64,000 nt of DNA, from positions 1 to 64,000 of the forward strand of contig CBDAMQ010000004.1 in assembly GCA_965197275.1 (NCBI GenBank). Direction: 5' to 3'. The translations under genes and the position numbers were made by a program. Positions 53,711 to 61,413 of the stretch are shown one piece after another (position 1 is the first letter of the stretch; every line of letters begins with the position of its first letter). The DNA is from DASCOT01 sp965197275 (GTDB taxonomy: Bacteria > Acidobacteriota > UBA890 > WLXD01). A model generated the notes under the pieces. That model saw only the letters and a program-made list of their open reading frames with translations, was not told the origin of the DNA and made no database searches.

Positions 53711-53794
53711 GTAAAACATCTTTTACAGAATTAGTCAAATAAATTTGACATCATCAGCCGTATCTAATATTTTTGACGTTCTGACAAAAATATT
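53711..53794. promoter_or_regulatory. Triple palindrome operator region, AT-rich
   Basis: Three successive inverted repeats in a strongly AT-rich island: GTAAAA-catc-TTTTAC (53711-53726), GTCAAAT-aa-ATTTGAC (53734-53749) and AATATTTTTG-n9-CAAAAATATT (53766-53794). They surround and overlap the promoter elements of the downstream membrane protein/XRE genes, as expected for autoregulation by the XRE product. Confidence 0.75.
53745..53773 (+). promoter_or_regulatory. Promoter of the membrane protein/XRE pair
   Basis: TTGACA at 53745-53750 and TATTTT at 53768-53773 with a 17-bp spacer, close to the sigma-70 consensus. The -35 box lies in the right arm of one palindrome and the -10 in the left arm of the next, so a bound repressor would block polymerase. 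Confidence 0.7.
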
Positions 53795-53820
53795 TTACAT
53801 CCACAGGGAGCTGCAAGCCG

Positions 53821-54240
53821 ATGAACGCGTCCTTCGAAGAGCGCATCGTCTGGCTCACGTTGCTGGGCCTCATCTTGACTTTTACCGTCTACTTCTTCCT
53901 CGCCGCCCGGATGCTATCGGCCGGAGTCACACTGGTGCTTGCGTACGCGCCGTTGTTTGCGGTCGTAGTGATAGCGCTCGTGCTGATCATGACCGCCGGC
54001 GCAATCATCGCCACAATCGGCAGTCGTCCGCACGAGCGCGACGAGCGCGACCGGCTGATCGAATGGCGCTCCGAGAGCAACTCCGGATGGATTCTCGCCA
54101 CTGGCGTGATTGCCGCGCTCTTTGGTCTGACGGTTTCGGTGGGCAACGTGTGGATCGCCCACGTGTTGCTGGGATCGCTTCTGCTGTCGGAGATCGTCAA
54201 GGCCATCATGCAGCTGGTTTACTACCGGCGCGGCGTGTAG
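53821..54240 (+). CDS. Small membrane protein (DUF2178-like) paired with XRE regulator
   Basis: A 139-residue protein with four helices: LLGLILTFTVYFFLAARML, LVLAYAPLFAVVVIALVLIM, GWILATGVIAALFGLTVSV and HVLLGSLLLSEIVKAIMQ. A charged loop (RPHERDERDRLIEWRSES) lies between the second and third, the arrangement seen in DUF2178-like proteins that are encoded beside short HTH regulators. It ends two bases before the XRE start, so co-expression is nearly certain. Function unknown. Confidence 0.78.
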   Translation: MNASFEERIVWLTLLGLILTFTVYFFLAARMLSAGVTLVLAYAPLFAVVVIALVLIMTAGAIIATIGSRPHERDERDRLIEWRSESNSGWILATGVIAALFGLTVSVGNVWIAHVLLGSLLLSEIVKAIMQLVYYRRGV

Positions 54241-54242
54241 TC

Positions 54243-54464
54243 GTGGTCAAGACGCGCGTTCGCAACCGCATCGGTGAGCTCCGATTCCAGCACCGGAAGA
54301 TGACCCAGCAGGAGCTGGCGGATCAGATCGGCGTCACGCGACAAACGGTAAACGCGATCGAGGGCAACAAGTACTCGCCCTCGCTCGAGGTCGCGTTCCG
54401 CATTGCCGAGGTGTTCAACGCTCCGCTCGAGGAGATCTTCCAGTACGGTCCGTCGGCGGATTGA
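54243..54464 (+). CDS. Short XRE-family transcriptional regulator
   Basis: A 73-residue protein that is almost only a helix-turn-helix: MTQQELADQIGVTRQTVNAIEGNKYSPSLEVAFRIAEVF. The GTG at 54243 gives VVKTRVRNRIGELR as the N-terminus. It probably represses its own operon through the palindromes at 53711-53794. This short type with a Gln-Thr-Val recognition helix is common next to small membrane proteins. Confidence 0.9.
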   Translation: MVKTRVRNRIGELRFQHRKMTQQELADQIGVTRQTVNAIEGNKYSPSLEVAFRIAEVFNAPLEEIFQYGPSAD

Positions 54465-54478
54465 TCGTGGGGCGGCGC

Positions 54479-54652
54479 CTAGCAGGCCGTGGTGAAAGTG
54501 TGGTGGGTCTGGCGACAGGGTTTTGCGAGGCGCAGGCCAGGAGAGAGGAGGAGGCGATGGTTACCCCATCGTTGACGACAAACGACGCAGCATCCGCGCG
54601 CAACCCCCAGTCGCCCGAAGGGTTACACCACACTTTCACCACGGCCTGCTAG
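54479..54652. mobile_element. MITE-like family B element, 174 bp with perfect 27-bp inverted repeats
   Basis: Termini 54479-54505 and 54626-54652 are exact reverse complements over 27 bases, beginning CTAGCAGGCCGTGGTGAAAG. Complementarity continues imperfectly inward, so the whole unit could fold into one long hairpin. It separates the convergent XRE and SRPBCC genes, and its right CTAG provides the SRPBCC stop codon (54651-54649). No transposase is inside. Confidence 0.85.
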
Positions 54653-55089
54653 ACGCCGCTTTCGCAGAACGCCTTCACAGCATCCATGTCCTTGGCGACT
54701 GCCGTGGCAACCCTTCCCCTGATGAGCGGAACGATAAACCTCGCCACCAACTTGTAGGGTCGACAGTCCATTTCCACGGTCAGCTCGGTGCCACCGTCAT
54801 CCGGCCGCACGGTGAACAGCGTGTCCCACACCGTGCCGCCGGCATCGGCGATCATGCGCACGCGATCGTTCTCGACGTATTCCGCCACTTCGAGCTCGGT
54901 CGTATTTTCCCTGCCGTTCATGAGCCGCGTCTCGCGAAAGCGAGCCCCGACGCCCGATCGGATGTCAGAGAGCATCTCGAACTTGACGATGTGCGGCACC
55001 GCCTGCGAGAACTCGTCGATGTGAGCGATGGTCTTGAAGACCAGGTCGACCGGCGCCGAGATCGTCCGGCTGACCGTCAGGCTGCTCAC
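54649..55089 (-). CDS. SRPBCC (START/Bet v1-like) family protein
   Basis: A 146-residue ligand-binding-fold protein: SSLTVSRTISAPVDLVFKTIAHIDEFSQAVPHI at the N-terminus, GARFRETRLMNGRENTTELEV in the strands and GRVATAVAKDMDAVKAF as the closing helix, typical of the polyketide cyclase/dehydrase SRPBCC group. The GTG at 55089 overlaps the stop of the DUF1330 gene as GTGA, so the two are coupled. The ligand is unknown. Its TAG stop comes from a CTAG-bounded element. Confidence 0.88.
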   Translation of the reverse strand: MSSLTVSRTISAPVDLVFKTIAHIDEFSQAVPHIVKFEMLSDIRSGVGARFRETRLMNGRENTTELEVAEYVENDRVRMIADAGGTVWDTLFTVRPDDGGTELTVEMDCRPYKLVARFIVPLIRGRVATAVAKDMDAVKAFCESGV

Positions 55090-55397
55090 GAGCTCAACGC
55101 CGTCGGCATCACGAACTCGTCTACCAGATACAGCACGTGCTCTGACGAGAGCAATCGGTGCTCGACGATTCCCTGGTACTCGGGCGAACTCTTCCACGCC
55201 CGCGCGTCTTCCTTCGACGGGAAGCGCAACAGCACGACGCGCGGAAACGGCGCGCTGCCTTCGAGCACTTCGGCGGGATCCTCGATTCCGAGGACCTCCC
55301 CTCCGAAGCTCATCACCGTTGCCGGGACCGCCTCCAAGTACTTGCCGAACCGTTCCGGGTCATCGATACGTCCGAGTGCGACTAGGTAGGCAGCCAT
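55086..55397 (-). CDS. DUF1330 family protein
   Basis: A 103-residue dimeric alpha-beta barrel protein: MAAYLVALGRIDDPERFGKYLEAVPATVMSFGG at the N-terminus and FPRVVLLRFPSKEDARAWKSSPEYQGI in the middle, as in DUF1330 (YCII/EthD-like fold). Function is unknown; some relatives act in small-molecule metabolism. It is coupled to the SRPBCC gene and lies 58 bp downstream of argF. Confidence 0.93.
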   Translation of the reverse strand: MAAYLVALGRIDDPERFGKYLEAVPATVMSFGGEVLGIEDPAEVLEGSAPFPRVVLLRFPSKEDARAWKSSPEYQGIVEHRLLSSEHVLYLVDEFVMPTALSS

Positions 55398-55455
55398 CGC
55401 AGCTCTCCTTGTAGGTCGGTGTACGCCGCAAGTGTGCAGGCAGCGGGCAGAAAGA

Positions 55456-56457
55456 CTATCCCGTCAATGTGGCAACCATCACGGCCTTGATCGTGTGCAT
55501 GCGATTCTCGGCTTGGTCGAAGACGATCGACGCCGGCGACTCGAAGACCTCGTCGGTGACCTCGATTCCGTCCAGGCCGAACTTCTGGAAAACCCCCTCG
55601 CCCACCCTCGTGCCGCGATTGTGGAACGCCGGCAGGCAATGCATGAAACAGGCCTCGGCATTGCCGGCCAGACGCATCGTCTCTGCGTTCACCTGGTACG
55701 GACGCAGAAGGTCGATGCGCTCCTGCCAGACCTCGTCCGGCTCGCCCATCGACACCCAGACATCGGTGTGGACGAAGTCGACCCCGGCCACCCCCCCGGC
55801 GACGTTCTCGGTGAACGTGATCCGGGCACCGGTTTCCTCCGCGATCGCCTCGCACACGGAACGCAGTGACGCCTCGGGCCACAGACTCTCGGGTGCCACG
55901 ATGCGCACGTCCATGCCCAGCTTGGCGCCAACGACGAGCAGCGAGTTGCCCATGTTGTTGCGGGCGTCACCCAGGTAGCAGTAGGCAATCTCGCCGCGCG
56001 GCTTGTCGCAATGCTCGTCCATGGTGAGCACGTCACCGAGCATCTGGGTGGGATGGAACTCGTCGGTGAGCCCGTTCCACACCGGAATGCCGGCGTGCTC
56101 GGCGAGTTCCTCGACCGTCGCTTGTTTGAAGCCGCGATACTCGATGCCGTCGTACATTCGACCCAGTACCCGCGCGGTGTCCTTCATCGACTCCTTGTGC
56201 CCGATCTGCGAGCCACTAGGGCCGAGATACGTAGTGTGCGCGCCCTGGTCGTACGCCGCCACCTCGAAGGCGCACCTCGTGCGCGTCGAGGTCTTCTCGA
56301 AGATCAGCGCGATGTTCTTCCCGGCCAGCGCATGGCGCTCGGCGCCGTCTTTCTTCGCCCCCTTGAGCGCAGCGGACAGATCGAGCAGATATCCGATCTC
56401 CTCTGGGCTGAAGTCGAGTAGCTTGACGAAGCTGCGACCGCGCAGATCGACGGTCAT
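55456..56457 (-). CDS. argF: Ornithine carbamoyltransferase
   Basis: A 333-residue enzyme making citrulline from ornithine and carbamoyl phosphate. Motifs are FEKTSTRTRCAFE (carbamoyl phosphate site, STRTR at 57-61), GHKESMKDTARVLGRM, EFHPTQMLGD, VSMGEP and FMHCLPAFHNRGT (ornithine loop). The catabolic and anabolic forms cannot be told apart. The ATG overlaps the TGA of the upstream M20 amidohydrolase gene as ATGA, an unusual partner. No other arginine gene is nearby. Confidence 0.96.
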   Translation of the reverse strand: MTVDLRGRSFVKLLDFSPEEIGYLLDLSAALKGAKKDGAERHALAGKNIALIFEKTSTRTRCAFEVAAYDQGAHTTYLGPSGSQIGHKESMKDTARVLGRMYDGIEYRGFKQATVEELAEHAGIPVWNGLTDEFHPTQMLGDVLTMDEHCDKPRGEIAYCYLGDARNNMGNSLLVVGAKLGMDVRIVAPESLWPEASLRSVCEAIAEETGARITFTENVAGGVAGVDFVHTDVWVSMGEPDEVWQERIDLLRPYQVNAETMRLAGNAEACFMHCLPAFHNRGTRVGEGVFQKFGLDGIEVTDEVFESPASIVFDQAENRMHTIKAVMVATLTG

Positions 56458-58076
56458 TCGCGCTCCTCCGACTCCCTCACCGTCGGATAATCGATGCCGA
56501 GCTGCTCGAGATAGGTGTCGAAGCGTTCCGGGTCGTAGCGCAGCTGCTCGAGCTGCGGACGATAGCGCGCCATTTTCTCGGCGTTGAGGAAGATCGGTGG
56601 CTCGGTTCCCTCGGGGATAAGCGATTCCCACTGCTCATCCTTGACGGTGACTTCACGGTGGTACTTCCAGGCCTCTTCGACCTTTTCCGGGTCGGCCAGC
56701 AGATCGATCGCGGTCATGGCGATGACCCGCGCGCCGTAGTTGGCCCCCTTGTGCGCGATCGGCGTCGCCATGGCGATGCCTGACGACCAGTGATGACCCG
56801 TGGTTCCCGGAATGTTGCCGGGATAGCGCAGTCGGATCGTCGGCAGGTTCCAGGACACCTCGGCGATGTCATCGGAGCCGCCGCCCATTCCCTGATCCGA
56901 TTCCTGCAGCTCCTCGTCGCTGAGCTCGGTCGGCAGTCCCTCGATCTCGTCGCGATCCATCAGGCGCTGCACCGCGCGCGCCAGCTCCTGGTCGGCCTCG
57001 GTCCACTCCGGCAACCCGACCTCGAGAATGTTGGCGTGCATCAGCTCGGCCAGCGGCTTGCTCATGTTGGAAGGCCAGGCGGCTCCGAAGACGCGCTCGG
57101 TCACCTCCGTGCCGGTCATCATGCTCGCTGCCTCGGCCATCGTCTGGCCGAGCTCGTGCAGCTCCTTGATGCGGCCGTAGTCGAGCTCGCGGAAGTAGTA
57201 CCAGACGCTCGCCTCGGACGGCACCACGTTCGGCTGATTGCCGCCGTGCGGAATCATGTAGTGGGAGCGCTGGTGCAGTCGCAGATGCTCGCGGCGGAAG
57301 TTCCAGCCGACGTTCATCAGCTCCACCGCGTCCAGGGCGCTGCGTCCGGCCCACGGGGAGCCCGCACCGTGGGCCGAGGTGCCGTGGAAGGTGAACTGCG
57401 CCGACACCAATCCCGACCCCGATATACCCCAGGCGGTGCTCATGTTGCGGCTGATGTGGGTCGACAGCATGATGTCCATGTCGGCGAACAGCCCGTCGTT
57501 GACCATGTAGGTGCGCGACGACACCAGCTCCTCGGCGACCCCGGGGATCACCTTGATCGTCCCCTGCAGCCCGTGGGCCTCCATCACCCGCTTGATGGCA
57601 ATCGCGGCGACAACGTCGACCGCGCCGGCGCTGTTGTGACCCTCGCCGTGTCCCGGACCGCCCTCGATGAGCGGGTCGTGGTAGGCGACGCCGGGTTTCT
57701 GCGACGTCTCGGGCAGCCCGTCGATATCGCCCATGATGCCGATCACCGGCTTGCCCTCGCCCCAGCTGGCGACATAGCAAGTCGGCATACCGGCGCACCC
57801 CATCTGGATGTCGAAGCCCTCATCACGCAGCGTCCCGGTGATGTACGCGGCCGTCTCGTGTTCCTGAAACCCGAGCTCACCAAAGGAGAAGATCGAGTCG
57901 ACCATGACCTGTGACTGCTTACGCATCGAGCCGACGATCTCGCGCGCCTCTTCTTTCAGGGCATCCGCCGAAGGCTGCTGGGCCGACGATGCATCGGCGC
58001 CCGAAAGGCACAGGGACAGCACGCCGAGGGAAGCGACGAACCGGCGGGATATATGACGAGCGTGGGCGTGGGTCAT
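56454..58076 (-). CDS. M20 family amidohydrolase, exported (AbgB-like)
   Basis: A 540-residue enzyme. Signal peptide RRFVASLGVLSLCLSGADASSAQ. The M20 core has ELGFQEHETAAYI, IMGDIDGLPETSQ, GPGHGEGHNSAGA (metal His) and PGVAEELVSSRTYMVN (catalytic Glu pair), and the lid domain includes FTFHGTSAHGAGSPWAGRSALDAVELMN. It is closest in layout to p-aminobenzoyl-glutamate hydrolase subunit B-type enzymes. The ATG at 58076 follows GGAGGAAC. It is translationally coupled to argF downstream, and an inactivated paralogue lies 26 bp upstream. Confidence 0.92.
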   Translation of the reverse strand: MTHAHARHISRRFVASLGVLSLCLSGADASSAQQPSADALKEEAREIVGSMRKQSQVMVDSIFSFGELGFQEHETAAYITGTLRDEGFDIQMGCAGMPTCYVASWGEGKPVIGIMGDIDGLPETSQKPGVAYHDPLIEGGPGHGEGHNSAGAVDVVAAIAIKRVMEAHGLQGTIKVIPGVAEELVSSRTYMVNDGLFADMDIMLSTHISRNMSTAWGISGSGLVSAQFTFHGTSAHGAGSPWAGRSALDAVELMNVGWNFRREHLRLHQRSHYMIPHGGNQPNVVPSEASVWYYFRELDYGRIKELHELGQTMAEAASMMTGTEVTERVFGAAWPSNMSKPLAELMHANILEVGLPEWTEADQELARAVQRLMDRDEIEGLPTELSDEELQESDQGMGGGSDDIAEVSWNLPTIRLRYPGNIPGTTGHHWSSGIAMATPIAHKGANYGARVIAMTAIDLLADPEKVEEAWKYHREVTVKDEQWESLIPEGTEPPIFLNAEKMARYRPQLEQLRYDPERFDTYLEQLGIDYPTVRESEERE

Positions 58077-58102
58077 GGAGTTCCTCCGGATAAGCGGCAC
58101 GG

Positions 58103-59766
58103 CTAGTCGTCTGGATCTGGGTCGCGGACAGTCGGGTACTCGATCCCCAGTTGCTCGAGGTAAGTGTCGAACCGCGTCGGATCGTAGCGCAGAGCGTCGA
58201 GCTGCGGACGATAGCGGGCCATCTTCTCGGCGTTCATGTGAATCGGCGGCGGCGTGCCCTCTGGAATAAGCGACTGCCACTCGTAATCCTTGGTGGTGAC
58301 CTCGCGGAAGTAGGTCCACGCCTCCTCTACCCTGGCGGCGTCGGTGAGCAGGTCGATCATCGTCATGGCGATCACGCGCGCACCGTAGTTGGCACCTGCG
58401 TGGGCGATCGGTGTCGCCATGGCGATCGACGAGGACCAGTGGTGGGCGATCGCGCCGGGAATATTGCCGGGGTACCACAGGCGCACGGTCGGCACGTTCC
58501 ACGACACTTCGGCGATATCGTCGGAGCCACCGCCCATGCCCTGCTCGAACGCGATCGCCTCCTCAGAGGTGATCTCCGTCGGCAGGCCGTCGACGAGCAC
58601 ATCGAAGAAGTCAAGCTCGCCGTCATGGGCACCGACCTCGCGCTGTACGGCACGCGCCAGCTCCTGGTCCGCCTCACTCCACTCCGGCAGCCCCACCTCG
58701 AGAATATTGGCGTGCATCAGCTCGGCCAGCGGCTTGCTGTCGTTGGGCGGCCAGGCGGCGCCGAGCACCCGCTCGGTGACCGTCGTACCGGTCATCATCG
58801 CGGCCGCCTCGGCCATGGTCTGGCCGAGCGCGTGCAGCTCCTTGATCCGGTCGTAGTCGAGCTCGCGGAAGTAGTACCAGACGCTCGCCTCGGACGGCAC
58901 GACGTTCGGCTGGTTGCCACCGTGCGGGATCATGTAGTGGGAGCGCTGGTGCAATCGCAGATGCTCACGGCGGAAGTTCCAGCCGATGTTCATCAGCTCC
59001 ACCGCATCCAGCGCGCTGCGTCCGGCCCACGGCGATCCAGCACCGTGCGCCGAGGTGCCGTGGAAGGTGAACTGCGTCGACACCATGCCCGAGCCCCAGG
59101 CGCCGTGCCCGACGGCGAGAGTGCTGGCGATGTGCGGCGAGATCATCACGTCCATGCCGTCGAACAATCCAGCGTTGACCATGTAGGTACGCGAGGCACC
59201 AGCTCCTCGGCGACGCCGGGAATTACCTTGATGGTGCCCGGCAGCCCGTGGGTCTCCATGACGCGCTTGACCGCGATCGCTGCGATGACATCCACCGCCG
59301 CCGCACTGTTGTGTCCCTCGCCGTGTCCGGGACCACCCTCGATGAGCGGGTCGTGGTAGGCGACGCCGGGCCTCTGCGAGGTCTCGGGCAGCCCGTCGAT
59401 ATCGCCCATGAGACCGATCACCGGCTCGCCCTCGCCCCAGCTGGCGATGTAGCAGGTCGGCATCCCGGCGCAGCCTGTCTCGATGTCGAAACCTTCGTCA
59501 CGCAGCATGCCGGTGACCAGCTTCGCCGTCTCGTGTTCCTGAAAGCCGAGCTCGCCGAACGAGAAGATCGAATCCACTATCACCTGCGACCGCTTGCGCA
59601 TCGAGCCGACGATCTCTCGCGCTTGCTCCTTCAGCGCCTCGGACGACGGCCGCTGCGCAGGAGCGGCTGATCCGGTCATGGGAGACGCCGCGAAGAGTAG
59701 CGCCAGCATCACCCTCAGGCTTGGACGATCACTACGGTGCAGACGATGACGGCTTGCAGACCCCAC
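58103..59766 (-). pseudogene. M20 amidohydrolase paralogue, frameshifted
   Basis: A close paralogue of 56454-58076. The first frame (GTG 59766, behind AGGAGG) covers the signal peptide and core up to PGVAEELV, then runs off into PRVPTWSTLDC. The remainder (YMVNAGLFDGMDVMISPHIA and on to the C-terminus) is in the next frame. The intact copy reads EELVSSRTYMVN, so one base is missing at about 59190-59193 (GTGCCTCG, expected GTGNCCTCG). It also has an insertion relative to the paralogue (DGELDFFDVLVDGLP). Sequencing error or real inactivation cannot be told apart here. Confidence 0.88.
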
Positions 59767-59930
59767 AAAACCTCCTGGTCGCACGAAGATCTTGACGGCG
59801 GGCGACGATTCCGGCGCTGCCGACAGCCAAGCTGTCGCCCGCTCATTCTCGTGCGCCGGCCTTCCCTGTCAAGCAGCCGTTACCGGCAAGCCCGGCGTCC
59901 ATGCCCGTCCCGCAGAGCTGACGGTCCCTT

Positions 59931-61205
59931 TTAGTTGCGAACCGACACGCTATATCGAAGCTCCGCCTCGCCGCCCGCGGGCACCGCGACATCGAAGCGA
60001 ACTGCGGCAGCAGACATGATCTGCGCATCGTGGCTGGAGCTCAGGATCGTCCAATCGCCGCCAATTCGCTCGATCACCTGTACGGTCGTCTGCCGTTCGG
60101 AGGCGTTGGTCAGCGTCACGCTCCAGTCCGATTCGCGTTCATTGTTGGCAATGCGGCGGAATCCGGTTTGCGACCGTACGGCGGTCACATCGAAAGCGCG
60201 CCCGATCGGAAGGAGCAGCTCCTGACCTGCCGGGGTGTTGGCGATCCGGGCCATGCCGAGCAGCTGCAGCCGGCCGGCGTCATCGGGCTTGTAGATTCGG
60301 ACGGTTCCGGCCGGCAAGGGTCCCGCGCCAAGCTCCGTCTCGATCGACCGGGCAACACGATAGCGAACCGCCACCGTGGCCGCCTGCGGCTCGGCCTGCC
60401 GCTGGCGCGGGCTGACGCTGCTCATCAGCGCGTATTCCTTCACTACCGGCAGCGCGTCGCCTCCCATCAAGCGGATACGGCGCGATTCCCCCGGCTCGAG
60501 CGTCAGCGATTCGGCGGCGGTATAGAGATGATAATCGCCGAAAGCCTCCTCCTGCATATCCAGCGGCGCGGCCACCGCTTCGGCAGCGACCATCGCATCC
60601 ATGGCGCGATACACCTGACGCCGCGGCGCGGCCACGTTGACGTCACCTGCCAGGAGCAGGATCTCCGTGTCCCCGAAGCGAGCCCCCGAGCCGTTGCTGA
60701 TACTGGCGTAGCCATCGAGCCGCGCCGATCGCTCGTCGGAGGCGACCTGCATAGTGTAGGACGCCGACCAGTCGAGGCCCCCGGCGAGGTACGCCAGGCG
60801 CAACGTCTGCACCGGTTCCGCGACGTCGAGATCGACGATCACCGAGGCGCCGATGGCGCTACCCCCCTCGTAGGTCCGGTAGCCACGCACCCCCTGCAGC
60901 ATGGTCCCGGGATTGAGCACGATGAGGCTCGCCTGCTCGATGCTGGTGGGCAGGCCATCGAGGCGCACGGCGTGCGCACCGGCGGGCAGCGACCGCTCGA
61001 GCTCGGCACGGACGAGTGCCAGACCCTGTGGGTAGACCGTCAAGCTGGTGCGCGGGCCGTCCTGCGTGGCACCCGGTGACGCGGCGACAAGGGCAAACAA
61101 CAGGCCGAACACAGCAACCGCCCGTCTGGCAGTCTGATTCGATCGTTTCTGGGAGTTTTCCACAGCTTTCTCGCTTGGTCCGTGTGTGTCTGTTGACCCC
61201 GCCAT
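59931..61205 (-). CDS. DUF4139-like secreted protein
   Basis: A 424-residue protein with a signal segment (AVAVFGLLFALVAASPGATQ). The body has LTVYPQGLALVRAELERSLPAG, then WSASYTMQVASDERSARLDGYASISNGSGARF and a C-terminal beta-rich DWTILSSS...FDVAVPAGGEAELRYSVSVRN, resembling DUF4139/mucoidy inhibitor A-like proteins. The start at ATG 61205 is used; a GTG 14 codons in (before ENSQKRSNQTARR) has an equally good n-region. It is divergent from the double amidohydrolase. Role unknown. Confidence 0.78.
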   Translation of the reverse strand: MAGSTDTHGPSEKAVENSQKRSNQTARRAVAVFGLLFALVAASPGATQDGPRTSLTVYPQGLALVRAELERSLPAGAHAVRLDGLPTSIEQASLIVLNPGTMLQGVRGYRTYEGGSAIGASVIVDLDVAEPVQTLRLAYLAGGLDWSASYTMQVASDERSARLDGYASISNGSGARFGDTEILLLAGDVNVAAPRRQVYRAMDAMVAAEAVAAPLDMQEEAFGDYHLYTAAESLTLEPGESRRIRLMGGDALPVVKEYALMSSVSPRQRQAEPQAATVAVRYRVARSIETELGAGPLPAGTVRIYKPDDAGRLQLLGMARIANTPAGQELLLPIGRAFDVTAVRSQTGFRRIANNERESDWSVTLTNASERQTTVQVIERIGGDWTILSSSHDAQIMSAAAVRFDVAVPAGGEAELRYSVSVRN

Positions 61206-61413
61206 GGCGCTTTGCTGCTGCAGGACGCCAAGTCGGTACTGTGGCACTGTAGCCGCGCGTCGGCGCGCCTTCGACTCTGAGACGCGCGACCACCGCAAAC
61301 TTGCACAACCCTGCCGCCCAGGCTCGTGGATCGCGATTGCCAGGCGACGTAATCTAGGGGGCCGTTTCTCGAAACGCGCTTCTCGCCACTAACGCCCATT
61401 GCAGGAGCCGCCC

